Positions 53,945 to 64,000 of a stretch of DNA of 64,000 bases are shown here, piece after piece; position 1 is the stretch's first letter, and the number at the start of each line of letters is the position of its first letter. A model generated the notes under the pieces. The model was not told the origin of the DNA and ran no database searches. It worked only from the letters and a program-made list of their open reading frames with translations. The DNA is from Siderastrea radians (taxonomy: Eukaryota > Cnidaria > Anthozoa > Scleractinia > Rhizangiidae): the NCBI GenBank assembly GCA_964017195.1, contig OZ024895.1, positions 18,989,534-19,053,533 of the forward strand. Direction: 5' to 3'. The position numbers and the translations under genes are program-made.

Positions 53945-56900
53945 ATTTGGAGATAGGTTTCGATGTCCGAAACTGTATTACTAACGCTCCAATAATTACC
54001 AATCTTGGATAATTGAATAGTTTCGTGCAAGTGTTTTTAATTTAAGATTTGTTTTTAAATATAAACTGTTCATTAAGCTGTAGCTCTGAGTCAGAGGCCC
54101 TGCAGTTGAGCATCACGTGGCCGATGGTTAATCATTTTGGACACAATAATTAATCTTGTGACAGTATTTGCCTATTAGTTGTTTCATACTGCATTGAACG
54201 TCGCCCTACCTCCGTGAATAATTTTGCTAATTATTATTAACTCTTTGTGTTAAGAATCACTGCTCCCATTCATTTTTAGGCCAACATCTAGAAGGTGGAA
54301 TGACCATTAAAAGGATTTCAGGAATTACGAGGAAGAACAACAGTTATATGTATCTATAATTTAAGCAACCTTGATATAGCTAAACACTTATGGAACTGTT
54401 AATAGGTGTCCTGAAAGCTCGTACCTTCTCTTTAGACCGGATATAATAATTTTATCTGAAATCTAGGGCAGTTCAAATTTTCTAACCCTAAAAACGCAAC
54501 GAGATTTTTTTTCAAGCCTTCATTTCCGTCTTTCCTTCATGCCCTTCCCGTGTTTTCACGAAAACCGACAGTGATAAAAAACATCATGTGCTTAGGAGAA
54601 TATGAAGTACAAGTTTGCATGGAAATTTTCAGTTTTCTAGTTTGATATGTCTTTAAAATTTACACGATTCTAAGGCAAAGATAAAAATTACGATTCGTGC
54701 CTCTAGGTAGGGGTATGAAGTTTTGAAACACCATGTAGATAAAATGTTGGAGACGCGGTTCAGTTGATCGCCGTCATCTGGGATTGTACAAAAAACTGAT
54801 TATTGTCCAAAAACTGCATAAATTTTCTTTCTTTTCTACTTATTTTACTTTAGCACCTTCTTATAATCACCACCAATACATCACTAAGAGCTAGCGTCAG
54901 ATACTGAGCCATCCTACATGATGCGTAGACTGATCAACTTTCTATGTTACCAGTTCAGAAGAAAAGTGGGATTGCTTTCGTACCTTATGGGCGAAAAAGG
55001 TCCCTATCTGATTGCAAAACTAAACTGATTAGGTATTCCCTTGCAGGTGATTCCTGGAAGATTGTGCCTCCATCCTCTTTTGCCCATCAGCCACAATGTA
55101 GTTGGTAAGGAATCACTCTCTTACATTTCTTTAATATTCATATCCCTTTGTATGGGTCATTCCAGTATAATTGCAACTAGAATACACAGAATTGTATTTT
55201 GGTTTTGAAAGGTAAAAAGATGTACCAGCGGGCCAGATCCAGGGGAGGGTTCAGAAAGTTTCCCACGCTTATTTTGAAACTTTCATAATCAAGTTTTTTT
55301 TCCTGCTCACTTACCTCGCCCCCAACACACACACACACACACACACCCTCTATATTCCCCCAGTTTGATAATTGAAGCACGAGAAAACTATCTATTGTAA
55401 ATAATCAGAACAAGGCTTCTTGGTCAGTTTTTGTCAAACAGCATAAATGACTTCCCTTCTTTCTCAAGGGCTTTAATGATCTTTTCATCAGCTTTTTTTT
55501 TCAAATTTACATTTTATTTGCTTACAGAAAATCAGGCCTTAAAAAGCCTATTTAAATGAAAGGAGATTGAAACGGCAAACCAGGCTACATGCCTGGAAGG
55601 GCTAAGCCTTAAAAGAAAAAAATTATAAAACTTTCCAAGTAAGTTTTTTTTTTAATGTCCAACTTAGTAAGCTTCACAATTTTTGGAAATTTTTACTCAA
55701 TTTCACTTTGCACCATAGTGTTTGCTGTGGATTCCCGCCTTGCATGAATGTCTGGATTAATCCACTTGTAGTTTTAAAACTGCAAGCTTATTACATAGCC
55801 AAGCCAGCGAACTGTTTAAATTCAAACAAAATTACAAATCCATCAAACAGGATCAATCTGCAGGTATGTACACAGAATCAAAAGGTTAGAACAGCTGCTC
55901 ATGACTCATGACTGCTAGACCAGTCTAACAAAGTCTGATGGTGTAGTGGTCAATTTGAGCCACAAAAGAAATGGGGGGGGGGGGGAAGGTAAGCATTAAT
56001 GCCATGCAACAGAAAAAAAGTCAGTGAAATCTTAGTTGTTCTAGCTCCCATACCTATCCCTAGACCATGTGTGAAGCACAGTGCTCTCAATGCACACAGC
56101 ACACAGGATTTGCTTTGTGATTCCAGGTTCTCTCATACAATAATAACTGGTTGGTTACCCTGCTCTGGCAGTATAGCTAAGGACTGTGGGACAGCTCAAC
56201 ATGGCTTTCAGGTCTGGGTTTGGCCCCAGGCTACTGCAGCCAGGTCAACTTGGCTGCAGCTTCCCCAGTTTTTTATCCCTAGGCTAAGCCAGCTAAGGAA
56301 TGACTTAGCCAGAGGCTCACCACATTTTTCATCTCAGGCTTCGGCCCGGCAGTCTACTCCTGTCAGGCTTGGTGCCCAATGCAAGGATCAATTGAAGCAC
56401 TGACAGTAACAGAAGTGGCTATAGAACAAAACTAGTTGACAAGAACACAACTTTAAGCATACAGATTTCTCAATTTATTTCCCTGCATGGAAACACTGGC
56501 AATACAACAAGATTAACTGCAAAAAACATCTTGTTTACTCAAAATACAGTTAGTACATGCAAGAAACAAATGAAGAGGTGAACATAATAATTCAGTACTT
56601 ATTTCAAGACCAACATCAAATGTGAAAAGAGTGCTAATAAACTATAGGTGTTAACAAATATTAACAAGCGGTCAGTTACAACAAGAACGCAACAAAATAA
56701 AAATAAATCAATAAACAAGTATTGGAAGGCAAAGTAAAAAAAGAATGTAAACTGCTGAAAGTAAAACACTTCCCTCACCCAAAGTTGTTTGGAAGGACTC
56801 GTAATTCATCAGGCTTTCTTTGCGACAACTAATTAAGCAACAGTCTACCAGCTACTTGATATTTGTTTACTATGTCAAAATCCCTCATAATAGGTGGCTT

Positions 56901-58440
56901 TGTTCAGAACAGTACAGCAGGAGCAAACCTAGCCTACGAGCCATCTCTCTTTCTTCGAGGGATATTTGAGTGAAATGAACAAACAAGCAAGTGCAAAAGT
57001 ACTTGCCTGTCGCTTGAAATGTGATATGCATTTCAAGCCACTAGTGTAGACAGGCATGTCACATTTCAATGCGGTAGACAATTCAACATGTCAGGTGATT
57101 TCACGCTTGCTAGCTCGTTTGTTTTCCTCGACAATCCCTGAATGGAAAGAGGGACTGCTCGTAGCCTAGACCAAACCCAACGATATATTTCATTACCACA
57201 TAGTTTGAATACATTGCAGGGACACATGTAAATACACCAACTGACCATTGTTAACAATGTGGCGACACCAACAGCAAGGTCATTGTTTTAACACATGGTT
57301 TTCGTGATAATGACTGTATAATCCACTTCACTGGGCACCAAGAAAAGTGTGCTGGTCACTTTTAATCAGGGTGCTATAGGGGTTGAGGGCTCCAGGGCTC
57401 TGGCCTAAAAAATGCAGGGCTCCAAGGCGGAAAAATTGGGGCTCTAGGGCTCTTTGGCTCTACTTTAGGGGTCTGTTTTGCCAGAATCATCATTTGCCCA
57501 GGCTCCACATAGAAAATGCTTCAGGCTGTGGGCTCCACAGGAAAACTTTTGGGCCTTCAAAGACCCCCCCCCCCCTGAAATCCTGTTTAATAACGGTGTG
57601 GCCAAAAGGGAGGTTTTACTGCATTACAAAATCCAACATCTCCTTAAGGACAACACCACCAGACCTCTCTATTACGGACACCTCGCTTGACGCAAAAGAG
57701 ACCAATGGGCTACCTCTACAATAAGGACACATTGATAACATGGACACTCATACCCAAGGAGGTTCAATGGTTATAAGAAAAACATAAATAAATAAATAAA
57801 TAAATAAAATAATCAAATATTAGAAATATTTACTACGCAAAAGTTTAATTCTTAACAATTTAATTAAAAGTGTACAAAGTGTTATACACTTTGTACACTT
57901 AGCTGTTATAGTTTTTATGAAACTTGCTTTCGGCTCTAAACCAGAAAATCAAGGCACATCTCGCAAAAATGTTTTCTTATAGTCTCGCCATGTACTGGCT
58001 CTTTCAGGCAACCTGCTTTAAACGGTAATAGTACTAAATGTGGAGTATAAACACTGATAAATAGCGACAACAGACTGCAAAGTTATAAAGCCTATATGAT
58101 GCAATAAAACCAAGACGAGATGCCAATTTCGAATGAAACTACCCTTTAACACAACTTGAATGTATCTTTCCGTAAATGCACCAGAGAGCTACCATAAAAG
58201 GGGTAAAACCGAAAATAGGCCAAGTTCGTCAATAATTTATTGAAAGTGTACAACAAACAAAGGCATCGTTTCAGCTGTTTCCCGGGCTATTTTTATTTCG
58301 TTTCCTTCATTTCTGTGGTTTAGTTTCTTGCAAGATTTCTTGACCAGAAAAGGTAAAGATTTACAAGATTCCATTTCAGTCGATGTTATCGGAAGAACTA
58401 CCTATTTTGAGACAGAATATGTTAGCGTATTTCTATATAT
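53945..58440. other. Long stretch without supported genes
   Basis: It holds a (CA)n microsatellite at 55325-55346, a G-run at 55973-55985, a GGGCTC-rich patch at 57380-57560, and a perfect 33-bp hairpin at 57868-57900. A 134-codon frame at 55999-56403 shows no domain or splice support and is not called. Confidence 0.5.
57868..57900. repeat. Perfect hairpin, 15-bp arms
   Basis: AAGTGTACAAAGTGT, spacer TAT, then its exact complement. It sits in AT-rich DNA with no adjoining gene. Confidence 0.9.
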
Positions 58441-58448
58441 GCAACCAC

Positions 58449-58845
58449 AGGCAGCCCAGACGCGTTGTATGTGGAGTTCATTTAAAAATAGAAAAGGGTG
58501 AAAATATATGTAATAGCACGGAATAAATCTTTACTTCACGAAATAAATCTTGTTTACTGCTGCTTATTGTGTCCTGTTTAATTAATTTCCGGTTAATCTT
58601 GCACCGCTCTCTTACGCAATCGCTTGTTAGCGTCGCTGCTTATATAAGCCGTTAAGCCTAAGGTTTGCAGAGATTTATTACGGACTAACCGGTGATAAAA
58701 GAATCGAGATATCTTGAAATAAAGCCTGCCTACCTTCAGCTCAATGCTCCCCTGTTCGTCCTGGCTGGTTTAAATGACATTTTGTGGCTTTTTTTCAATC
58801 GGAGGTAGCTTCCACTAAAGAAGAATTAAAGGCTGGTGACCCGGC
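58449..58845 (+). repeat. Probable LTR end and primer-binding site, left arm
   Basis: TATA box 58640-58648, polyadenylation signal 58718-58723, putative PBS 58834-58845 (TGGTGACCCGGC). PBS sequences of the TGGTGACCC type occur in BEL/Pao and some gypsy elements. The outer LTR edge is not fixed. Confidence 0.5.
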
Positions 58846-59842
58846 CAACGAACCATCTTCACGCGAAGCGCAATAAATTCCCGAATAATGGACGGATCCG
58901 CTCCAAATTGCGATCAGCTGAACCATGGATTACGTGGTTTTCTGTATATTGCACGCTGGCTCGCAAAATCCATCGCAACTGCCCGAGAATCCCTCATTTA
59001 TCTACCTAAACTTGACCTTTTCGCTTCGTCATGAACCGTGACTCCGACGGGTAGGCTACGGGATTTGAATACTCAAGCTCAGCGACCGCGTCCGCTCGAC
59101 AAAATAGCACTGGCTACGGGAGGGACATTCCCAAAGCACATTCGATTCCAGTGGTAATAGTACCGTCCCTCCCATAGCCAGTGCTATTTTGTCGAGCGGA
59201 CGCGGTCGCTGAGCTTGAGTATTCAAATCCCGTAGCCTACCCGTCGGAGTCACGGTTCATGACGAAGCGAAAAGGTCAAGTTTAGGTAGATAAATGGGGA
59301 TTCTCGGGCAGTTGCGATGGATTTTGCGAGCCAGCGTGCAATATACAGAAAACCACGTAATCCATGGTTCAGCTGATCGCAATTTGGAGCGGATCCGTCC
59401 ATTATTCGGGAATTTATTGCGCTTCGCGTGAAGATGGTTCGTTGGCCGGGTCACCAGCCTTTAATTCTTCTTTAGTGGAAGCTACCTCCGATTGAAAAAA
59501 AGCCACAAAATGTCATTTAAACCAGCCAGGACGAACAGGGGAGCATTGAGCTGAAGGTAGGCAGGCTTTATTTCAAGATATCTCGATTCTTTTATCACCG
59601 GTTAGTCCGTAATAAATCTCTGCAAACCTTAGGCTTAACGGCTTATATAAGCAGCGACGCTAACAAGCGATTGCGTAAGAGAGCGGTGCAAGATTAACCG
59701 GAAATTAATTAAACAGGACACAATAAGCAGAAGTAAACAAGATTTATTTCGTGAAGTAAAGATTTATTCCGTGCTATTACATATATTTTCCCCCTTTTCT
59801 ATTTTTAAATGAACTCCACATACAACGCGTCTGGGCTGCCTG
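58449..59842. repeat. 1.4-kb near-perfect palindrome made of two inverted LTR-leader segments
   Basis: The left arm is 58449-59126 and the right arm 59165-59842 (678 bp each), separated by 38 bp. Each arm, read inward, contains a TATATAAG box (58640), an AATAAA (58718), and then TGGTGACCCGG (58834), which looks like a tRNA-primer binding site. After it the arm continues as a leader with an open stretch beginning MDGSAPNC-like. That is the U3-R-U5-PBS order of an LTR retrotransposon. The arms differ at only a few positions (for example ACGGGAG versus ATGGGAG next to the centre, and GTGACGG/AAATGGGGA spots), implying a recent origin or gene conversion. Confidence 0.85.
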
Positions 59843-59985
59843 TGATGCAACTTTAAAGAACGTGCTCGGTAAAAACTGAGATCAGCCACTTGTTTTATCC
59901 GAAGTGCAAATGCAAAATGCTCTGCTTTCACGAGCGAAGAATTAAAATCCACGAATATAGTTACCTTTCTTGATCCCCCTCCTGT
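59446..59985 (-). repeat. Probable LTR end, right arm, with purine tract beyond it
   Basis: It is the mirror of the left arm: PBS at 59446-59457, TATA at 59643-59651. Outside the palindrome the minus strand carries AGGAGGGGGATCAAGAAAGG (about 59966-59985), which could be a polypurine tract, so the right LTR may extend about 120 bp further than the left. A frame that starts MATGGGSRK at 59991 runs across this junction. It is more likely LTR sequence than a gene. Confidence 0.4.
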
Positions 59986-59991
59986 TGCCAT

Positions 59992-61985
59992 CTTTCTTTC
60001 ACACTACTTATATTCCGCTGAATTTATACATGCAGGTAGATATCAGAGAACCAACACGGGCCTGCGGTGCTAAAGAAGGATCAATGAACCAATCATATGC
60101 GTCCACTGGCATCCCGTGATTGATAGATTTCCAGCATTGTCACGCGATCGCAATTATCACGCGATCAAGTAAAAGACTTCAACCTTCGGTCGATTACACT
60201 TCTAACGCGATGTTACATTATTACCCCTTCTCGTTATAAGAACCCATATTTTAAATGCGAAAATTAAAAAGGAAAAGCCAAAATAGTACTTAAAGTGAAA
60301 TTTATAGAGAAATTGATTCCTCAAGCACGGGCTTCTCGTTTTTTTAAACAGCAAAGGAAATCACCCCTTAAATTGCAACAGAACCGCTGATTTACTGAAG
60401 ATTTGTCGAGTATTCTTTGGGACACCGAGTGAAAGTAAATTAAACGTTTGGCTGAAATGATTTTTAATTTAATCGAACGTTTCGTGTTATTAACCGCTTT
60501 TGTGCGTGTGTTTTTCGCTTTGTTTTGTTTTTTTTTTTTAATAGCCTTTTGTATTTTAAAACACTAACTTTTGCTAAAAAATTGGTGTGAAAAGAGTTCA
60601 TCGATTAAGCACAATTCAAGTAGCGTTAAATGCCTTGATGAGTTGGTTTGTCTTCTCTGTTTATGCACAGTCATTACACCTAGCTGTTTACCTGATTGAC
60701 CGTTAATCAGGGTTAGGGAAACGAGCTCATCTTTGGTGGAATTAAACATCTCTCTTCAGCAAATGGACGAAATTTCAACCTCGAGACGAACCCTCTGTGT
60801 AACGCAATATGTTTTATTAATCCAGAAAGAAAATAAGACATTTTTCCGAGCGATGATTTGATTCCAGAAGTAGTTATTCCCGGAAAAACCGCACATGTAA
60901 ATATTATAAACGTGTCCCGGGAGAAAATATTGCTCACGGTCTCGGCTGTCATGAAACTAAGCCTGTAAGAGTCTGTGTTTTGAGTCCTTATAAGCGGCTT
61001 AAAAATACTCCCCATTATTATTTTGTTTTCATGTTTTAAATTTGTTTTTAGGCGTGACAAAATATAATATCCCTTTAGGAAAAAATGGTTTTCTCGTTTC
61101 CTGTTTGACAAATCATCTTGAATAAATCTTAATTAGTATTCAACTCAGGTAATTTGGAATGGGTACTCAGTGATGTTCAGATGACCTGAACTTCATTGAA
61201 AAAACAAATCTATGCAAGCTGCAGCTTGTAAATCTTTACAAAGCACTTGTTATTGGTCATTCCAAGAGCCAGATCCAGTCAAATCATCAACGGCATGGGT
61301 TGCAGAAAGCTGGAAACAAACTTACTTGAAAGCCTGCACTTGAAAACTCATTTGCATGTACCCAGGCGTTTTTCGTCCAAATGTCAGCGACATGAAAAAG
61401 TTGATTGTAACTTGTTCCAACTCCAATATGACATTTTGCAGAGTTAAATGTACCCAAACCCTTATTATTTCCATAAAATGACATGTTTCATAAAATAACA
61501 ATAATATAATAATTTAAAATAACAATAATAGTAATAATTTAATATTGATAATGCACATACTTCATGTGAATAAGCTCACATACACAAAACAGTACCCTGA
61601 AATAAATAAATAAATAGAACATAATAGTAATAAAGCTAACAAGTCTTATGTAAATAAGATTTAAGCTATTTAAATAACATTAAGTAAAAATTCTCACACA
61701 AAGGAACATACCAAGAGAGTGTTGTGATAGATAATACACAGTGAGAAAGCCTGCCAAAACTTCATCTGCCAAGACGTGAGTACAGTACATTGTTAAATAA
61801 GCTTGTAAGGCTCATTCATAAAGGTAATTTATATCGATTTTGGCAGCCCAAGATTCACATTGTGATCTCAGACTACCTATGCAATGTACAAAGTACTAAC
61901 AATATCAAGGAAATCTTGGATAAAATTTCTACCAGAATGTATTATTGCTATAAATTGCTGCTATTGCTTGAGTAGAGTGTGTCTG
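59992..61985. other. No supported gene
   Basis: A 132-codon minus frame (60713-61111) and shorter ones show no domain. AATAATA-rich patches lie at 61495-61640. Confidence 0.5.
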
Positions 61986-61987
61986 CA

Positions 61988-62092
61988 GTGGCCATGCTGG
62001 AGGAGAAAAACAACAGAATTCCTTTCCTTTAGGAAAAAAGTTTTATTTTTATGCAAATAGCTTTTATTGGTTTGCTCCTCCAACATGGCCAC
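61988..62092. repeat. Short inverted-repeat element (about 105 bp)
   Basis: GTGGCCATGCTGGAGGAG at the left pairs with CTCCTCCAACATGGCCAC at the right (17 of 18). The interior has a TTCCTTT/AGGAAA inner pair and TTTATGCAAAT. It is followed at once by a second palindrome around ATGGTGGCCACCAT (62099-62112). It resembles a tiny MITE. Confidence 0.65.
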
Positions 62093-62114
62093 CATAAAAT
62101 GGTGGCCACCATGG

Positions 62115-63350
62115 CCACCATACCGTCCTACTTCCTTCTAGTGAACTAGAAAATAATTCTGTCAACAGAAATAACAACCAAATCACGAATGAATATAATT
62201 TACACAATCTAAATGCTAACTTGGTAAATAATACAGTGCAGGGCCATTCGCAGCTACGATTTAACAGGTACAAACATCACAAGTGTTATTTTCAGACATG
62301 TCAAAAATGTTTATGTTCCTTTCACTGTTTATTGCCCCAGGGTGGGGGAAAGGGGATGGGCATACCCAAAGGAATTTGACATTTCCATCCCCGGACAACT
62401 AATGAAACACAGAGCGATCCTAGAAGTTGAGGCTGAGGGTCTCAGGCAATCAATTGAAATTGCTAACAGGGAGCAAATGAACACAATTGATTGGCTCACT
62501 GACCAGACAGAAAGCCATCGAGGTGTGCTCTGAATCACTTCAACATTCTTGTAAGGTCTCTACATCCCCTTAATACAGACAGTTAAATAGGTAGATGGCT
62601 AATTTTAGGCAAAGTATGACTTTGAAATATGTTGTTTGTTTTAATGCTCGGGCTTTTGCAGTGACAAGTTTTCAAAGAAGATGAAAGACTGGCAAGCAAT
62701 CGGTGAAATAATCAGTGAAATAATTTGATTAGAATTATGTCTCATTTCGTTTTCAATGTTTCAGAGAAAATATTTATATATTTTGTTGTAATGATTGGAA
62801 ATGAGATCTAGCGGGACTTCAAAACAACACCACATATAAAGAAATTCAGACAAAAATTTGGAAACTTTTAGCAAAAATGTAAACTAAATTGTTTTAAATC
62901 TGACCTATCACATGACCACAAACTAAAAAGTATCAGACATAGTTTTTGAGTTTGCGTCTATTCTAAAATGATCATGGAATTTTAACCATGGGAATTCTTT
63001 TGGTTACTTTGTGAAAGTTAATTTCACATTCATAATTATTTTGTTAACTTCAATTGGGATTTTTTAAAATTGCATTGTGATCAGTGCATTTTTTTATCTG
63101 TAATTCAACTTTTTTCTTGTGGTTTTATTCTTCACTAGAGAGCCATCTATTCAAATCAAGGAAATGCAAAGTTTATAGATGTTCAAAGATTCACAACCGT
63201 TATTTTCTCCACCATCTAAATTTGTCAAACTCAGAAGCCAACAAAATGCTCCCCATGTTCTTTTAATAGGCTCACTCTTAGCCTGTGCCGCAGATGGAAT
63301 ATGACCCTTGGTAATAAGTGTCTGCAAATTCGTGCCGAAATCCTTGTGGG
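62115..63350. other. No supported gene
   Basis: A 63-codon frame at 62342-62533 (+), helical with ILEVEAEGLRQSIEIANREQ, has some protein-like character but no splice sites or domain that I recognise. The rest is AT-rich. Confidence 0.4.
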
Positions 63351-63354
63351 TCCA

Positions 63355-63480
63355 GTCTCTGATTGGCGTTTGTATGAACGGATTGTTTAGATTAGCTCTG
63401 ATTGGCTGGCAGGGATTTCCCATGGGCTAGAACCAGAAGCAAGCCCAGCGAGGGAAAAATATTAACGGATAATGGTGAGT
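63355..63480 (+). promoter_or_regulatory. Possible promoter with two CCAAT (NF-Y) boxes and a first exon ATG|GTGAGT
   Basis: CTGATTGGC occurs at about 63359-63367 and 63398-63406, 39 bp apart (inverted CCAAT boxes with good NF-Y context). About 70 bp downstream, GGATAATG ends at a perfect donor GTGAGT (63475). A start codon followed at once by an intron is a known gene layout. No TATA box is seen. The rest of the gene would lie beyond the window or within the last 500 bases, where no exon was recognised. Confidence 0.3.
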
Positions 63481-64000
63481 TTATTTAATACTGAGGTGAA
63501 GTGGAGGTAAGCATTAGTAACAGCTATTAAAATCCCAGTTTGAATTACGAGAGATCCAGCCAGAACAATAAGAAGGCATCAGATTTTTCTTCAAGGGAAA
63601 AAAGCTCACCTCCTGTAAGTCATTATTTGTTTTGCTGACACTGTTCATTATTGTCAATATGTTTTAACAAATAATATGTGTGGGCTATGCTATTAATAGC
63701 AACAATTTTAGCAAGCGCAAACCTCTGAATTGTTTGTTGGGCTTGCGAAAATAAATGGTGACCCAAACACTAAGGTCACTAAGTTTAAGATGTGGTTTCC
63801 ATTTAAGACGTGCTGAATAGTTTCTGGGTCTTCCCTATCCGTGATCACAATAGCCAGTATACTCACTCAGATTGTTCAGACATTACACCTGATCCTCCAT
63901 CAGGGATCGCAAAGACGAAATCACAGCCACAACAATAACAGTCGAACCACGAGGTATATCATGGGCGCCATCTGTGACAATAGGAAGACACTGGAAAATC
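63481..64000. other. Window edge, nothing recognised
   Basis: No open frame, repeat or RNA gene could be supported. It could be intron of the putative gene starting at 63472. Confidence 0.4.

Noticed and set aside
55999..56403. 134-codon plus-strand frame
   Set aside because: No domain, no splice support, composition rich in Ser/Pro/His without pattern. Likely chance.
58449..59842. Ordinary pair of LTRs
   Set aside because: True LTRs are direct repeats with the element between them. These are inverted and only 38 bp apart.
59764..59991. Minus-strand gene starting MATGGGSRK
   Set aside because: Most of the second half lies inside the palindrome arm in LTR-like sequence, and the start overlaps a purine tract. 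It is better explained as LTR and polypurine-tract sequence.
60713..61111. 132-codon minus-strand frame
   Set aside because: No recognisable motif, and the hydrophobic patches are not arranged as membrane spans.

Overview
This is a window of animal nuclear DNA, AT-rich, with GT-AG intron signals, many microsatellites and a very high load of decayed transposable elements. The mix fits an anthozoan cnidarian, most likely a stony coral. It includes a tRNA-derived SINE with a tail I recognise from coral sequence, Harbinger elements with convergent Myb-like and DDE genes, Penelope-like and CR1/L2-like retroelements, a Ty3/gypsy element and several TIR elements. The species is inference. I see no long, clearly intact host gene and no rRNA, CRISPR array or operon.

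Layout. 0-8 kb: sparse DNA, a 44-bp minisatellite, a decayed Harbinger element (4.1-5.85 kb), then a locally duplicated pair of small acidic exons (6.4-7.9 kb). 8.3-11.6 kb: a second Harbinger copy (Myb-like gene on +, DDE transposase on -), with an unrelated KIAA1958/DUF3504-like exon between them. 11.76-14.95 kb: an approximately 830-bp direct duplication flanking an unrecognised multi-exon gene remnant. 15-18 kb: a decayed small-gene unit, exon-like pieces with a CCHC zinc-knuckle remnant, and a SINE. 18.6-20.5 kb: the 3' half of a Ty3/gypsy element with a probable 144-bp LTR, itself interrupted by another repeat. 20.9-27.5 kb: an inverted repeat, simple repeats and isolated exons of the small gene family. 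27.8-30.2 kb: a Penelope-like reverse transcriptase. 30.25-36 kb: a CR1/L2-like element split by a 4.95-kb DNA transposon that carries THAP remnants and a nested hAT-type MITE. 36.3-37.6 kb: two tandem RING-like gene units. 37.7-48 kb: mostly featureless, with a hammerhead-like motif, a transmembrane ORF and a frameshifted Ig exon. 48.5-49.4 kb: an element with perfect 16-bp TIRs and TTAA flanks. 50-54 kb: Penelope fragments and a MITE. 58.4-59.85 kb: a nearly perfect 1.4-kb palindrome whose arms look like an LTR plus primer-binding leader. 60-64 kb: sparse, with a possible promoter and first exon at the right edge.

The thread running through the first 38 kb is a tandemly amplified, largely dead small gene family. 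Its reconstructed order is a short first exon (M-x-P-I-x-E-L), a RING-like exon (CxxC ... CCxQ ... CPHC), an acidic exon ending in Glu-x-Met, and a tiny last exon (Asp-Leu-Asp-stop or similar). Transposons have broken up this array. Everything here comes from reading the sequence; no search was run.
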